A stretch of DNA of 64,000 nucleotides from Mixophyes australis. Its lineage: Eukaryota > Chordata > Amphibia > Anura > Limnodynastidae. The notes under the pieces are model-generated. The model worked only from the letters and a program-made list of their open reading frames with translations. It searched no databases and was not told where the DNA came from. The position numbers were made by a program, and so were the translations under genes. The stretch spans positions 81,079,257 through 81,143,256 of the forward strand of contig JAVHZZ010000010.1 in the NCBI GenBank assembly GCA_036250195.1, read 5' to 3'. Shown here in pieces: positions 45,516 to 59,800 of this stretch; the first letter of the stretch is position 1, and each line of letters opens with the position of its first letter.

Positions 45516-48500
45516 CTAAAAAATAAAGAAGTGTGAAAACCTGAATACCTCAGGAGTGCTGTATGTCATGCCACAGTCCTGAGGTGAATTAGGAAAATAT
45601 GGGGTATTTTGGGGTCTTTGCTTATGTAAGATAGGTCAGTCCTATCACAGACCGTTACCTGAGATCCACTAGTAGGTTTCTGTAAGGGTGGGGGGAGCCA
45701 TCATGGGATAACTCATCAGTTTCCTCTGGCATCTCTCTGTGGGATGGAGTAGGGGAGAGTTAGTGCCCCTAATAAAAGCTGTACATTGATGTCTGTACTG
45801 TGGAAAGTGTGTGGGGACAGAGAGAGAAGATGGCAGCTAGAACACATGTTTGAAGGGGCGCTTCAATCATTTAAATAGGGGCCCCATGGGATTCATTACA
45901 ACCCCCTCCCCCCCTCTTGTTGCTAATTATTTGAAACTTTCTTCCAGGGTAAAAACTGCGGCCAGGAGATGGAGCTAGGTAAGTTGTCGGAGGATGATTC
46001 TAGAAACACTGAAAGAACTTCGGCCACATAAGCCTGTCAAGTCATGGGTTGGCCAAAGCGGCTATTTAAAAGGACTGTTCTGCAGATCTCCTGTAGTTTT
46101 ACATCAGGATTTCTGTGCTCCCCCTCAGACACTCCTTGTCTGTTGTAATTATTGCAGTGGGCTATGTCACCCAGTTAATTTTGGTAGACTGATTATTGAT
46201 TACTATCTATTATTACTGATTGTGTCTGCTTTTTGGTCAGATGACCAAGATTGCTGTCTAAAATTGCTTGAGCCTTGTTGGCTAAGCTTTTAAAAGGTTG
46301 TTTTTGAAATGAACATTTCACTTTTTTGTTTTAAATGTTAAATATTTTACCATTAATAAATGCTAAGGCCAACTGCATGCCAAATAGACATTTGCCTTGC
46401 ATTTACTTTTTGAATGCCGTTTAGCAAATTGTGGGATATTTATGAATTTCTGGTCTGGGGCATACTATTGTAAGAATGCGTCTGAACGTGTATCTATGTG
46501 TCTGTCTCTCTGTGTGCACGCGTGTCTATCTGTCTGTGTGTGTGTCTGTCTGTGTGCGTGCGTATCTGTGTCTGTCTGTCTGTGTGTGTGCGTGCGTGCG
46601 TATCTGTGTCTGTCTGTCTGTGTGTGTGTGTCTGCTCCAGAGTTGGGTACTAAGGATAATTACCTGAGCTCATTAATCAGTTGTTCATACTTCTTTTGTA
46701 GACTTTCATTCTTTACAGACTGAGGGACATCTGGCACAAACCAGGCAGCGACAAACTTTATGCACACGGCCACATGCTAATATGAGACACAACACAATAA
46801 CATAAGAGGACATACAACAACATTGTGTTAAAATGATAACAATAGAACATAAAAACATACAAAGCAAAGCCCTTAATATTTTCACAAGTACAAGTTTTTT
46901 CAACTCATTCTTACACTCCTAAGGAATATTCAAAATGTTATGAATCTTTGGGTTGAAAGTACCATGTGGTAGATAGCAGTCTCTCATTAGCTATAGATAT
47001 GGAGAGAATGATTATCCAATTGATGTTCATCTAAAGTCTTAATATATCTCCTTTAATTAAAGGAGATGTATTTTGTACCAAGCACTTTTTAATGAATCTT
47101 GAGAAGCAGGAGACAATAATATAAAGTATTTCATTAATGATGCAGAGTTAGCGTACAACAATGGGAGACTGTATAAATGTTTTTTGTTTTGTTTATTTTT
47201 AAAACAGGATACATTAAATGGTTACAAAAATGAATAGTAATGTCGTCTGAAAGAGCATACATGTACACACACCTCCCCCCGCCAAGTAGCAGAACAGTGC
47301 TCCAATTAGTGCCGCTGTCTACTAGGTGGTTTCAGTCCATTGGCTGGAGTCTCATTCCTCTGTCATTATGGTCTTCTTTATAATTTCTGCTTGTTCTCAG
47401 TTTTCTGGGATCATTGTTGTTACATGAGTGCTGAGCCTTATTCTGCCACTTGGTAACTTATTTAGCAGTCTTTACATTTAAGTACCACATTTATTGGGAT
47501 AACCTCTAACTCAGCTGTCACCTATGAATATTCACCCTTGCTCCTGAGTAATCCATGTGACCAGAGTCTTCATTATCTCCAAATTCATATCCACCTTCTT
47601 CTTGAGACTTACAATATACTAGACTGTGTGTCTGGTGAACCCATCAACTGATAACATACCCACACCCAATCTTCGTTTGTATGAATAATTCTACCAACCT
47701 TGCACACCTTTAATAGACATATTGCTAAATCATCCCTCCAACCTCTGAATCCTGTCTCGTGAGTGCACCTAACAACATCTCCTACATTTGTAGTACCTCA
47801 GTAGAAGAAAATACTGAAACATTACCATGTGCACTCATTTTTCCCATTCTTCACTACTTTATCCCTTTGCCAGCTCTCTACAATTTATTACGACTTACAT
47901 TTTGGAATGTTTTATCTAGCTTAACGAAGATGTCACACTTAATTGATGAAATTTTGTGCATTTCCAGCTAGAAAAGCACAGTGTTCTTAAATGCCGGATC
48001 ACTCATGCAGAAACACATCATCATGAAGGAAACACTTGCCCATCACTCAATAGCGCTTTAGTTCAGCACAGTGTATTACTAAAATCCGAGCATTTCCAGG
48101 TAAGCTTATAAAATAGCCCAAGAATACAATTATTTGTTTCCCCAATCAAGTTAGTGTCCACAAACTACCTACTGTCACAAAACTTACCTGCTCCACACTC
48201 CTCTGCTGCTGATTTCCTCTGCCTCTAGAGGTCAGCACTTCCTCATTAGGGCGGTCACATGATCGTGGCTGGGAGGCGGCATATTCAAATCTGCAGAGCA
48301 TATAAAGCTCACTCTGACACTGCAGCAGTATTAGAGCAAGAAGTATTCATAACCAGACTGACTTCCCATTATGCTGTATTGCTTCAGACCTTGTCTTCCC
48401 TTGGGATTCCTTCTTGGAAAGTGCTTCTGCCTTCATTACCCCTTCATGTACCAGTTCTCTGCTTGTTTGACTACTCTTTTTGGATCCGGATTCTGCACTC

Positions 48501-51500
48501 CTATGACCATCAGTGTACCAGTTCCTGGCTTGTTTGACCCTCCCCCAGGACACAGATTCTATATCTCGCTGCCCTCAGTGTACCAGTCCCCAGCCTGTTG
48601 ATCTGCTTTCGGATTTCTCTTTGTCTATTTCCGCTGTGTTATGCCGAGCAGCTGTTTAGAGGGCTGTGACCTGCATATTCCCGTCCGCAAAGCCCATACT
48701 GCCTTATGGCAGTTCTTGGTGAAGACCAGGGGACCCATTAGACTCCGCACCTCTGCTTGGCTAGTGCTAAACCAGGATTACAGGTGTATTCATCACCTCA
48801 TGGCTCTCCTTCTGATAAAATTGTTAGTTTGCTCTGACCCTCCGCTATGGATCCTTCGGACAATCCTTCTCCCAGGGACCTCCTGCAACACTTGGTCGGG
48901 CGAGGTGAGAAGCAGGAATCTAATCAGGAACATTCAATGAAGTTTCTCCAGGGACTCTCCATTCGTCTGGATTCACTTCAGAACATCCAGGCAGTCCGCC
49001 CCTCCAGTTGATACAGCCCCGTATGTGTCTGCGGCTTCCCAGTTACGCATTCCTAACCTTCCTTTGACAGGGATTCCAAGTCCTGTAGAAGATTTCTTAC
49101 TCAATGTGCCATACAAGTTAAGCTGCTTCCTGGAAAGTTTCCCAGCGAAAAGGCTAAGGTGGTCTATATCATTTCACTTCTGTCTGACCAAGTCATTGCA
49201 TAGGCATCACCCTTATCTTAGCAGAATGATCCTCTACTCAACGACTGTGCCAACTTTCTGACTACATTCAAGAGCGTCTTCAGGTGGAAGCATCTTCTTA
49301 CGGGGTTGTACTGTCCTCTCTCAGCATTACTCCTCTGGGAAGCTTCACCCCTGTGCCTTTTTTTCTCACAAAGTTCTAACGCTGAAAATAATTATGACAT
49401 AGGAGATAAAGAGCTTCTAGCAGTCAAACTGGCTCTCTCTGAGTAGAAAAATCTTCTGGAGGTTGCTTTGTTTCCGGTAACCATTTATACTGATTACAAG
49501 AACCAGGCAAGATGGTCTCTGTTTTTCTCCCGGTTCAACCTCATACTCACTTATCACCCAGGCTCAAAAAAACAAGAAAGCAGATGCCCTCTCACGTTCC
49601 TTCGACCCCTGTGACTCAGAACCGCTGCAACAAAATATATTTATTTTGGACCCTAGAAGTTATATGGGTCATATGGATCGCTTTTCCAGAGCCGGTCATT
49701 TTGTACCCTCCACTTCTACCTTAGCTGACCTCTTTCTGAAGGAAATCTTCCGTCTGCAAGGATGTCCTCAGGAGATTGTATCTGACAGGGGAACTCAGTT
49801 TATATCTAAATTTTGGATGTCATTTTGTAACATTATTGGCTTCAAACTCAACTTTTCTTCTGCTTACCACCCTCAATCTAACAGCTTAACAGAAAGAACA
49901 AATCAAGAACTTGAATAGTTTCTACGCATGTTCATTACTCCTAATAAAAACAACTGGGTGGTTTACTTCCCTGAGCAAAATTCGCCCACAACAATCACTT
50001 CCATGAGGCTATCGCCAATTCTCTTTTCTTTGCACTTTAAGGCTGTCACCCTAAGTTACCTGCCTTACCCCAGATTCCATCCTCTGATGTACCAATGGAG
50101 AATTCTCTTTTTGGGAATTTTTCAGCCATCTGGGCTCAAGAAAACTTGAGTTTAAACATATCTTCCTCTCGATACAAGTGGTCCAGTGACAACAGGAGGC
50201 GTGCTGGTCCCAACTGGAAACCTTGAGACAAACTCTGGTTGTCCACCTGCAACCTTTGGCTACAGGTACCTAGTATGAAGCTAGGGCCTAGATTTATTGG
50301 TCCTTTGAAGACTGTGGAAATAGTCGATCCTCTGGCCTTTAGGTTTCAGCTGCTTTCTTCTTTACAAGTTCCTAACGTATTCCATGCTTCCCTCCTGAAA
50401 CCTGTTGTTGCCAATCGGTTCTGCTCTGCTGATAGTCCTCCGCCTCCCATTTTGCTCCAAATTCAACAGGAGTACGAGGTCAAACAAATTTCAGATTCTT
50501 GTATATTCAGGGGTACTTTGCATTTTCTACTAGAATGGAAGGACTATGGTCCAGAAGAACGCTTCTTGGTTAAAGCCATGAATGTACATTCTTCCCGGTT
50601 ACTTAAGATATTCCAGAAAATATTTCCTGACAAACCTTTTAGGGTGTCCAGTGTCCACCCTTAAGAGAGGGGGTACTGTCACAAAACGTACTTGCTCTAC
50701 ACTCCTGTGCAGCTGATCTCCTATGCTTCTGTGTAGAGGTCAGCACTTCCTGGTTCTTGAGGTCACATGATCTTGGCTGGGAGGCGGAGTATATAAAGCT
50801 CACTCTGACACTGCAGCAGTGTCAGAGCAACAGGTATTCAAACCCAGACTGACTCCCTATTATACTATATTGCTGCTGACCTTGGCTCCCCTTGTGATTC
50901 CTTCTTGGATAGTGCTCTACCTTCGTTAACCCTTCGTGTACCGATTCAATGCATGTTTGACAACTCTTTTCGGATCCTGGTTCTGCACTCCACTGACCAT
51001 AAGTCTAGCAGTTTTTGGCTTGTTTGACACTCTTCCAGGATACCGATTCTGTACCTTGCTGCCCTCAGTATACCAATCCCTTGCCTGTCGACCTGCTTTC
51101 GGATTTCCCATTCTCTATTTCCTTTGTGTTACGCCTACTGGCTGATCAGAGGGCCGTAACCTGCGTGTTCCCGACCACAAATCCCATCCCGCCTTCCGTC
51201 GGTTCTTGGTGAAGTCCAGGGGACTCACTAGACCAGTGTTGGCTAACCTATGACACTCCAGTTGTTGTGAAACTACAAGTCCCAGCATACCCTTCCAGCA
51301 ATAAGCTGCTATATATTGGTAAAGCATGCTGGGACTTGTAGTTTCACAACACCTGGAGTGTCACAGGTTGGCCAACACTGCACTAGACTCTGCGCCTTTG
51401 TTTGGCTAGTGCTAAATCAGGCTTGTTATACCTACCCTATGACTTCTTTACACCCTTATTACAATTTATTGCATTACTTAATTTTATTTATCTACTCAAA

Positions 51501-54500
51501 GACTCTATAGTTATCACAAGGAATACTGCGAAACAATTTTATGATGTTGGAAATACTAAGGGAGGTGTGAGGGGATTTTTTTTAAATGCAATTTGGCATT
51601 TTATTTTGTAGAAAAATTGAGCTCCAAATTACAGAAACACGCATGCAAAAATCTCCAAGTCACAAGCCTACCAGATAACATACTCCTTACCTGTATATAT
51701 AACACATAAATATATACACAAACATCTTACTTAGTCTACCACTGATGTGGATTTCACCAAACTCCAAGATACTCTAAAGTGGTTATACTATGTTATTAGA
51801 TATTAAAGAAATATATCCTATTCACGTACTCTGCTTAGCAATAAGAGCTGAACAGGTTGCAGCAGACATCATTATCAGTACAGTTAGGAAGGCTGCAATG
51901 TGATTAATAAATCCTGTGTGCGGAATCCATAAAGGGACATCATCACACACCTGCCTCACCAGTGGCCCTCACCTCTCCAGTGCTCTCTTGCTAGCCAGGA
52001 AGCTACAAGCTATGCAGAGCTTATAGCTGCATTGTTCAGTCATTGCTTTAGCCTTGTATGGCTCAGGTAAAGCAGGCAGTTCACCAAGAACAACTTTGGG
52101 GCCTTCCACCATCTTGGCCTGATAAAAGCTGCATGGGCTGTTAAGCCTACAGGCAAAGCATTGCTTCCCCAATAAACACAACATTATTAGGAAAGTACAA
52201 TATTTTTGTCTTTATGGTACTTTAAAAGACTAATTTACATATTCATATAAACACAGTAAAATAAGATGTGTACTGCTCACCTCAAATGCAATGACAAATC
52301 CAAGCCTTGCAGCAAATATATGCCAGAATTGCACAGAGAAACTGTAGTCATCAGCTGTACGGTAGTCACGATATCTGCATAAAGAGGAGCACAAGTGGAT
52401 GTGTGAGTTAGCAGAGCCAGATATACTGAAAAGTGTGAACAGGGTGTTCAAATCGTCTGAAAGGGAGTAGGAAGACGGTGCTGGTGGGTGGGTGAACTGG
52501 AGAGGGGCGTATGCTGTAGATATGCACAGGGGGAGGAGGGAGAATATGTGTTGGTGTGGAGAGTGGTGTATGCTGGTAGGTATCCACAGGGCCAGCGCTA
52601 GCTTTGGGGCGCTATAGGTGGAGGCACCCCCCTTCCTCAGGTATGGCAACTTAAACCCTACTGCTTCTTACCCTAGTGGGGTTGAAGTGGGCGTGCAATA
52701 TGGAGAAGGATGAATGTTGGTAGGTATACACAGGAAGAAAAAGAGTATGAGTCGGTGTGTGACGTAGAGAGTGGTCTATATTGGTAGGTATACACAGGGA
52801 GGAGGGAGGATATGAGTGGGTGTGACGTGGAGAGTGGTCTATGTTGGTAGGTATACACAGGGAGGAGGGAGGATATGAGTGGGTGTGACGTGGAGAGTGG
52901 TCTATGTTGGTAGATATACACAGGGAGGAGGGAGGATATGAGTGTGTGTGAGGTGGAGAGTGGTCTATGTTGGTAGGTATACACAGGGAGGAGGGAGGAT
53001 ATGAGTGGGTGTGAGGTGGAGAGTGGTCTATGTTGGTAGATATACAGAGGGAGGAGGGAGGATATGAGTGGGTGGGAGGTGGAGAGTGGTCTATGTTGGT
53101 AGGTATACACAGGGAGGAGGGAGGATATGAGTGGGTGTGAGGTGGAGAGTGGTCTATGTTGGTAGGTATACACAGGGAGGAGGGAGGATATGAGTGGGTG
53201 TGAGGTGGAGAGTCGTCTATGTTGGTAGGTATACACAGGGAGGAGGGAGGATATGAGTGGGTGTGAGGTGGAGAGTGGTCTATGTTGGTAGGTATACACA
53301 GGGAGGAGGGAGGATATGAGTGGGTGTGAGGTGGAGAGTGGTCTATGTTGGTAGGTATTGATAATGTACACACAGGGAGGATATGAGTGTGTGTGTGTGT
53401 GTGATGTGGAGAGGGTGCATGCTTGTGACTGTGCACAGGATAAAGGTAGTTAGTAAATGGGTGTGTTTCGACTGAAGGACCTACATAGGTGGCTATCTGT
53501 TGGTAAAATTACCAATTATTAAACGGACCATGAGAAGAAAGGAGGTGGCATTAGAAGTGATAACTAAATGAGGTAAAGTACTTGCTTTTGGAACAATGTG
53601 AATAGAAGAAACTCTATATAAACCCATATAGAAAGACAACTAGTATTGATTTCCAAATTGTTCCTCAACCTTCTTGCTGCAAAAATGGGATAAGGTGGTG
53701 ATTGTAGTTGTAAGTACCTGCACTCTGTAGTATTTGGGTATAGTGATGGTAAGACTTGTGTCAATCTCTCAAAGTCCCCAGTACGGAATGTGGATAGACT
53801 CTGATTAATGTATCCTGTGAGACAGCTGAGAGAGAGAGAGACTTCAAAGACTGTACACAAAAGGTTGATCTCTTAACTATAATGTTTATTAATAATAATA
53901 ATAATAATAATTTCTTATTTCATTAAAATATGCACAACTGTCTAGAACAGTATTTAACATTAAAATAATTACATAAATCCGGATTTTCCTTTTGTGGGAA
54001 CCTGATTGTCCTCTTGTACACAGAGTATGTGGAACCTGTAACCAATCCATGTGGTCACAGGTTTGAAAGTAATCATAGACCTTGGGGTAAATGTATCAAT
54101 ATGCGGGTTCTTCAACACCCGCGTGTTCAGCCTTTTCCGCGATTAAATTTCAAGCGGCGCTGCATTGTAAAGGGAAGTTAACCCTTTACAATGCAGCGCC
54201 GCTTGAAATTTAATCGCGGAAGAGGCTGAACACGCGGGTGTTGAAGAACCCGCATATTGATACATTTAACCCCTTGTCTTTGACTTTTTTTGGATAGCAT
54301 CTCTGGACCGATATTGGTCCTCTTTTATCTGGTCCACATTAACCCTGGATGATAGAGGCTTTAGAATCTTCTTCTACTTGCCTGCACTGAATATGGCGCC
54401 TCTTTCTGGAATGTCCACAAGCTGAACTGTTGACTCTTTAACCTTTTTTACCACCAATAATAAGAACTGAACTTGTTGCTCTTTAATAGTTGTCCATTAT

Positions 54501-56845
54501 AAGATTCATTTACTTTTTTCTTGCATACTTGTGCATTCTATATATAATTTATTTTCATTGCCAATTTTAATGATCTTCTTTTGCTTATTACTTTTTATAT
54601 ATCCTGATATGATTTTCTTATTTATTTCCACTTTGACTTTCCTAATGTTTTTGTAGTTCCTGCATCTTTATACCAAGTCATTTGTGTAGTCGGCACTTAG
54701 TCCTACTTATAAATTGAGTTTCTACTGAACAGTTGTAGGCACTTGGACCACCTGCACACTCTACTGCATCTTCAGCTAAGCCGGCAGCATTTTAATTGCT
54801 AAACTCTTATTTTTCTTTCAATTGCATTTTATTACATTTGTGCCTTGAAGTCTATTGTAAGTATTCCTGGTAGCATTGCATTACATGCTCAAGTAGAAAT
54901 TCAAATACTCTATAGGGTACTTGTTTTCTTCAAAACTCTTATGCCTAAAATTAATAAGCAATGAGTACCAGCTTCTATGAGTTTATTGATGGACATTTTC
55001 TTCTATAACTTCCCCATTTCAATTTGTTTTACTTAGGTAAATCTCCCATACTTGTCAGATTTAAATGGTATTTGCTGTTTTCATATTCTTATGGGTGTTT
55101 GTGGTTACACAAATAGTTTCGGGATTAGTTGTTCTCCCTCATCACCCTCCTCCCCAGGTAGATTTACCACTTTCCTTTCCTCAAGTAAATTTGTCATATT
55201 TGGATATTAGTTGCACACTCTACATAGACAAAGGACTTAAAAGTAATAATGTAAAAGGGGTTGGATTACATACATCATTTGTTTAATAGAGTGTGAAACG
55301 GGTGTTAAGATGCTACTGTTATTTTTTATTAAAACGTTCATTTGTACAACTTGTGTTCATATCATACTTAATCCTACTTTATCTCAGTTCTATTTTGTGG
55401 GATATAAAACTGTCATTTTGTTATTATTACAAGTATTTTCTGGATACTTGGTCCCTGACTTCTCTGCCAACAACCATATATCTTATGGTCCCTTACTGGG
55501 TCTTGTGTCTATTCCAGTATTGGCTAACCTGTGACACTCCAGGTGTTTGTGAAACTACAAGTCCCAGCATGCTTTGCCAATATATGTCCCAGCTTATTGC
55601 TGGAAGGGGATGCTGGGACTTGCAGTTTCACAACACTCCAGGTCTGGTCTATTCTGTACTCTAGATAATTGCTCTCTTTCCCTCTATTAGGCATATCTTA
55701 CTCAATGTTATTCTCCCCCTGTGCGCAGGGTCCATATGCATATTTGTATATGAGCCTAGGGATGAAGTCAGACGTGATAGCAATGACAAGACCATTAGTG
55801 ATGACAGCAAGAACTCCCACGGCTTCTAGAACCTGCAACCAGATACCTGAGAAGAAAACATGCAGCAGTTGTCAGGATTGCAGAATAACATTTACACACA
55901 GTTACATGTAAACACTGTATGGTAACACATGAAGACTATACTGCTTGTATATATGTAAACAAGCAAGCATTGTTCCCCTGGAATTACTGTACTGAATACT
56001 CACTATTGGTTAAATCTATCTCGATGAATGGGGTTTTTGAGGACAATACACCACTGTTGTATAAAGGTTTTCACACCTACATATGATTACCTTGATTTAT
56101 CACACATTTGTTAACAAGAGTGGAATCATATGAGTGATATGCTGCTTGTATATTATAAGCAAACAGCATTTACCATCCTCTGAGCTCATTAATATTATTT
56201 GGAATCTATTCATGAAGGAATTATCATAATAGATTACATAATAAGATGTTACATCCTTAATATATGAGGATTCCAGTAATAAAGAGAAAAAATATATTGA
56301 CTAATTGTGGCATACACTTATGACCAAATATATGGTATCAAATATTATAGTGAGCAGTGACACGGCTTGACAATTAATATTGTCTATTTTACCAGTTTAA
56401 TTTTTTTCAAATTCATTCTATACACACCTTTTAGTATTTCGCTATTAGAAATTTTATGATAAGTTGATTAAATAAAGATTTATTTAACAGTAATTTTCAG
56501 ATACGTTCTAGTCCATTCGAGTGCCCCATAAGATCATTACTTTTTCTCTCTTGTTCTTCATCTGTGGTCACGAAGTCTGAGAACCAGCTGTTATGCGCTA
56601 TAATATAAACAAACATCCTACCTATGTCATTTGCTTTTCTTGGCACCAGGCGGCGCTGCAGACGGGTCATTTTGATGGCGTCCAGGCGGATTTCCAGCAC
56701 ATTGTTGATGAAGGCAAGAAGTGGGGCCAGCGGGAAGGCAGCCACAAAGATTGTAGTGAAACTGTACTGGATGACTAGGGAGAATGATACAGTAATGGGC
56801 CAATCAGATTCAAGCGCGAAGACAGATGTTTTAATCAAGATAATA

Positions 56846-56880
<35 letters not shown>

Positions 56881-59800
56881 CCCTGGCAAAGTATGTTAGA
56901 GACTCACCCATTTCTAGAAATTCATCAAACAGACTGAAGATATGCACTTTGCCCAGCCTGTAATTGGCTTTCCATGACTCCGTAACATAGTCCTCAGAGC
57001 CCTGTTCGCTGTGCACCCTGCTCCGTCGATCCTTAAGGGACCGCAGCTTGTAGCCTAAGTATCTGCGGACAGGGAATTTGTATTACATATGTGGTCAGAT
57101 CAAGCGTCAGTATAGCAAGACCTGGAGAATATAAAAGTGGCATTATAAAGCCGCCTGTTCATACTCACGGGGAGAGAAATTCTACGCAGTTACTGAGCGT
57201 CTGTTTAAGAATCATGATGATACACATCTGTATAAACAGGTCTGTGATGCAGCCACTTGGGTGACACTGTGAGGAGAGGATAAAGTTACAAGCAGCCTAT
57301 CGTTTCTAACCCAACCAACCTTACAATAATGCCCACTTACTTCTTCCAGCCTCCAGTGTCCCGCAACGCGCGAATAATTTCCTGGATACCCGTTTATTCT
57401 ATGTATGAGGAGAGAAATACTTCAATTCAGTCTTCCATGCGTATGAGTATGAGATATCTACAGAGATGGTGCCCCTTATGGCTATGTCACAAGGATTATA
57501 TTGATCTACGGGGGTAGAATAACAAACATTCTAAAAAGGAAAAGTGGGGGCCCAATTCCTGTAGAGTTTTTGAAATAAAAGGGTGTACTGCAATTTTTGA
57601 ATCACCCTGTATAATATTTTGTAACAGTTATAAAACAATACAATGTAACTTTATACAAATGATGGAGGAAAATAAAATTAAGTTATGGTAAAGTTCTGAT
57701 TTTCAAACAAGTTACCTTCCCAGGAAGAACGCCACGTAGAAGAGGGACGAGAAGTGTGTGACAAATTGAAATGTGAACACTTTGGTTGTGAAGCTGTTTT
57801 CTCTTTCTGTGAAAGTCCGAGGTTTCTCTGAGGGGAGGCAAAAAGGCTTTTTGTTACACTGCTAATAAGTGCCAGTTACACCCCATTACAATGTCACTGA
57901 CCATTCCCCAATCTCTATCTGCTCAGTTGTCATTGCATACAACAATAATGGTCACAACCCTGTCTATTGCTATCTTATTTTTGTCCCTACTGAGCGTCAT
58001 AAGCACAGCACCACTTGGTACTAGTTAATAGTAGGCACTGCGATGGGACCTCCTCTGTGCAAGCAATTCTCCCACTTGTACTCCCTCTTACCCCACTGTG
58101 TCTATTTACTTATTCCATGCACAGAACAGTGAACTTTCACACATGCACAGTCCTGCAAGAGTAGGCCCCCATGTGTTATTGTATTCTCCCAGGTCTAAGT
58201 GGTCCCAGGTCCCAGGTTTCTATAACTGTTTTACATATTTTTTTATTTCAGGTCATATGGTTTTTAATATCAAAATTATGGAACCCATATACAAGAGCCT
58301 ATTGCCTGTCTGACAAGCGCCGAGATACAACAGATAGTTTTTGTTATTGAAAAATAGCAAAATAAGTCCAGTGGCATGTATACTGGATAAGAGGCAAATA
58401 AATAGGTTCATACTGACAAGGGATCGTATTTAACTTGCTTGAGTGGTGGGCCATCGAAAGAAGCTCTAAACTTTGTCCCCATTACCCTATATCCATTGAT
58501 ATAACTGCTTACTATTGCCTCCTACATGAATAGAATAAAAGGTGCTCACCCAAATTGCATAAATAAGTGGAGACAAGACGATTCACCTGCAAAGAGAAAA
58601 TGTAACGACTAATCATCATCATCATCATCATCAGCATTTATTTATATAGCGCCAGCAAATTCCGTAGCGCTTTACAATTGGGGACAATCAGAGTAATACA
58701 CAAACTGGGTAAAACAGACAAAGGAGGTGAGAAGACCCTGCTCGAAGCTTACAATCTATGGGACAATGGGAGTTGGATACATGAGGTTATGTCTACATAT
58801 CACATTTCGGTCCAGCCAGATTGCAAAAGTAAAAAAAACCAAACTAAAAAAACCCCCAAAAAACTAAATCAACTACACTCGTGGCAGTATCCCCAAACAG
58901 AGCAGCATATACATGACACGACTATGCTCACCAGTATTGACAAATGTGGCAAAATATAGGTAATAAAAGTGAGGCCTAATGTGTTGAAATAACAAGTTAC
59001 ACTGGGATGGAACAATGAAGATCAAGAGGGAAACTTTGAACTTAGGAAAAAGGTTGTTACAGGTTGTAGCACCATTGTGTACTGTTAGCACCAGTTACAT
59101 AAATGTCCCTCAATGTGTTCTTTCCGTTACACTATGCAACACACAGTATCATAAATCTGGTGGAATGTAAAGCTCACACACTTCAGATGCGTCTTACCTT
59201 GGTCATGATGACAATAGTGAGGTAGTGAAGAACAGCCCCAGACATGACTGCAGCTGTGTTGGCATGCTCTCGTATTAAGGGCCAAGATGAGCGCATGAAG
59301 AACACAGTCACTACCACTCGGTATATGACTAGAGCGTGCGCTATGCCAATCAAAACGGCTATCTGGCAGAGAAAGATGGGGAAGAGGGTGGGGGTTAAAT
59401 CCAGTACAGGAATGCACACGAAATTACTAGTATTACATATAATATTGTAGGATGAAGCAATTGGAAATCCATACCATAGCAGCAACTCCCAGAAGAACTC
59501 CTATGGAACGCATATAGGAATGTTGGTGTTGCTGGTAATCACAACCTGGATCATTAATCTGCTCCAGAGCCAGCTCCTCCTGCACACATACAGATAGGGC
59601 TTATTGTACACATACTATACATACACACACACACAAAGGAAGGACACACGCCACACCACGTATATACGCTACAGAAAGTACACTATTGGCCCTGCCCTGT
59701 TTACTGTCCCCACAGTTTAGTTTCTTGTCAACTGTGCACAGAGTGCAAACCACAATGTTGTTTGCAATTGTTCTGTGCACAATACAGATAGTGTTTACAG

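Noticed and set aside
52651..53436. 261- and 232-codon minus frames rich in His/Pro/Tyr
   Set aside because: Artefact of the 63-bp minisatellite inside an ANO9 intron.
53814..53816. ANO9 exon starting at CACAG|GATACA
   Set aside because: Phase does not fit the upstream exon; the acceptor at 53827-53826 gives the conserved D-C-L-x-G-Y junction.
55821..55834. Shorter ANO9 exon using the acceptor TTGCAG|GTTCTA
   Set aside because: It would drop I-W-L-Q and break phase with the preceding exon; the acceptor at 55848-55847 restores both.
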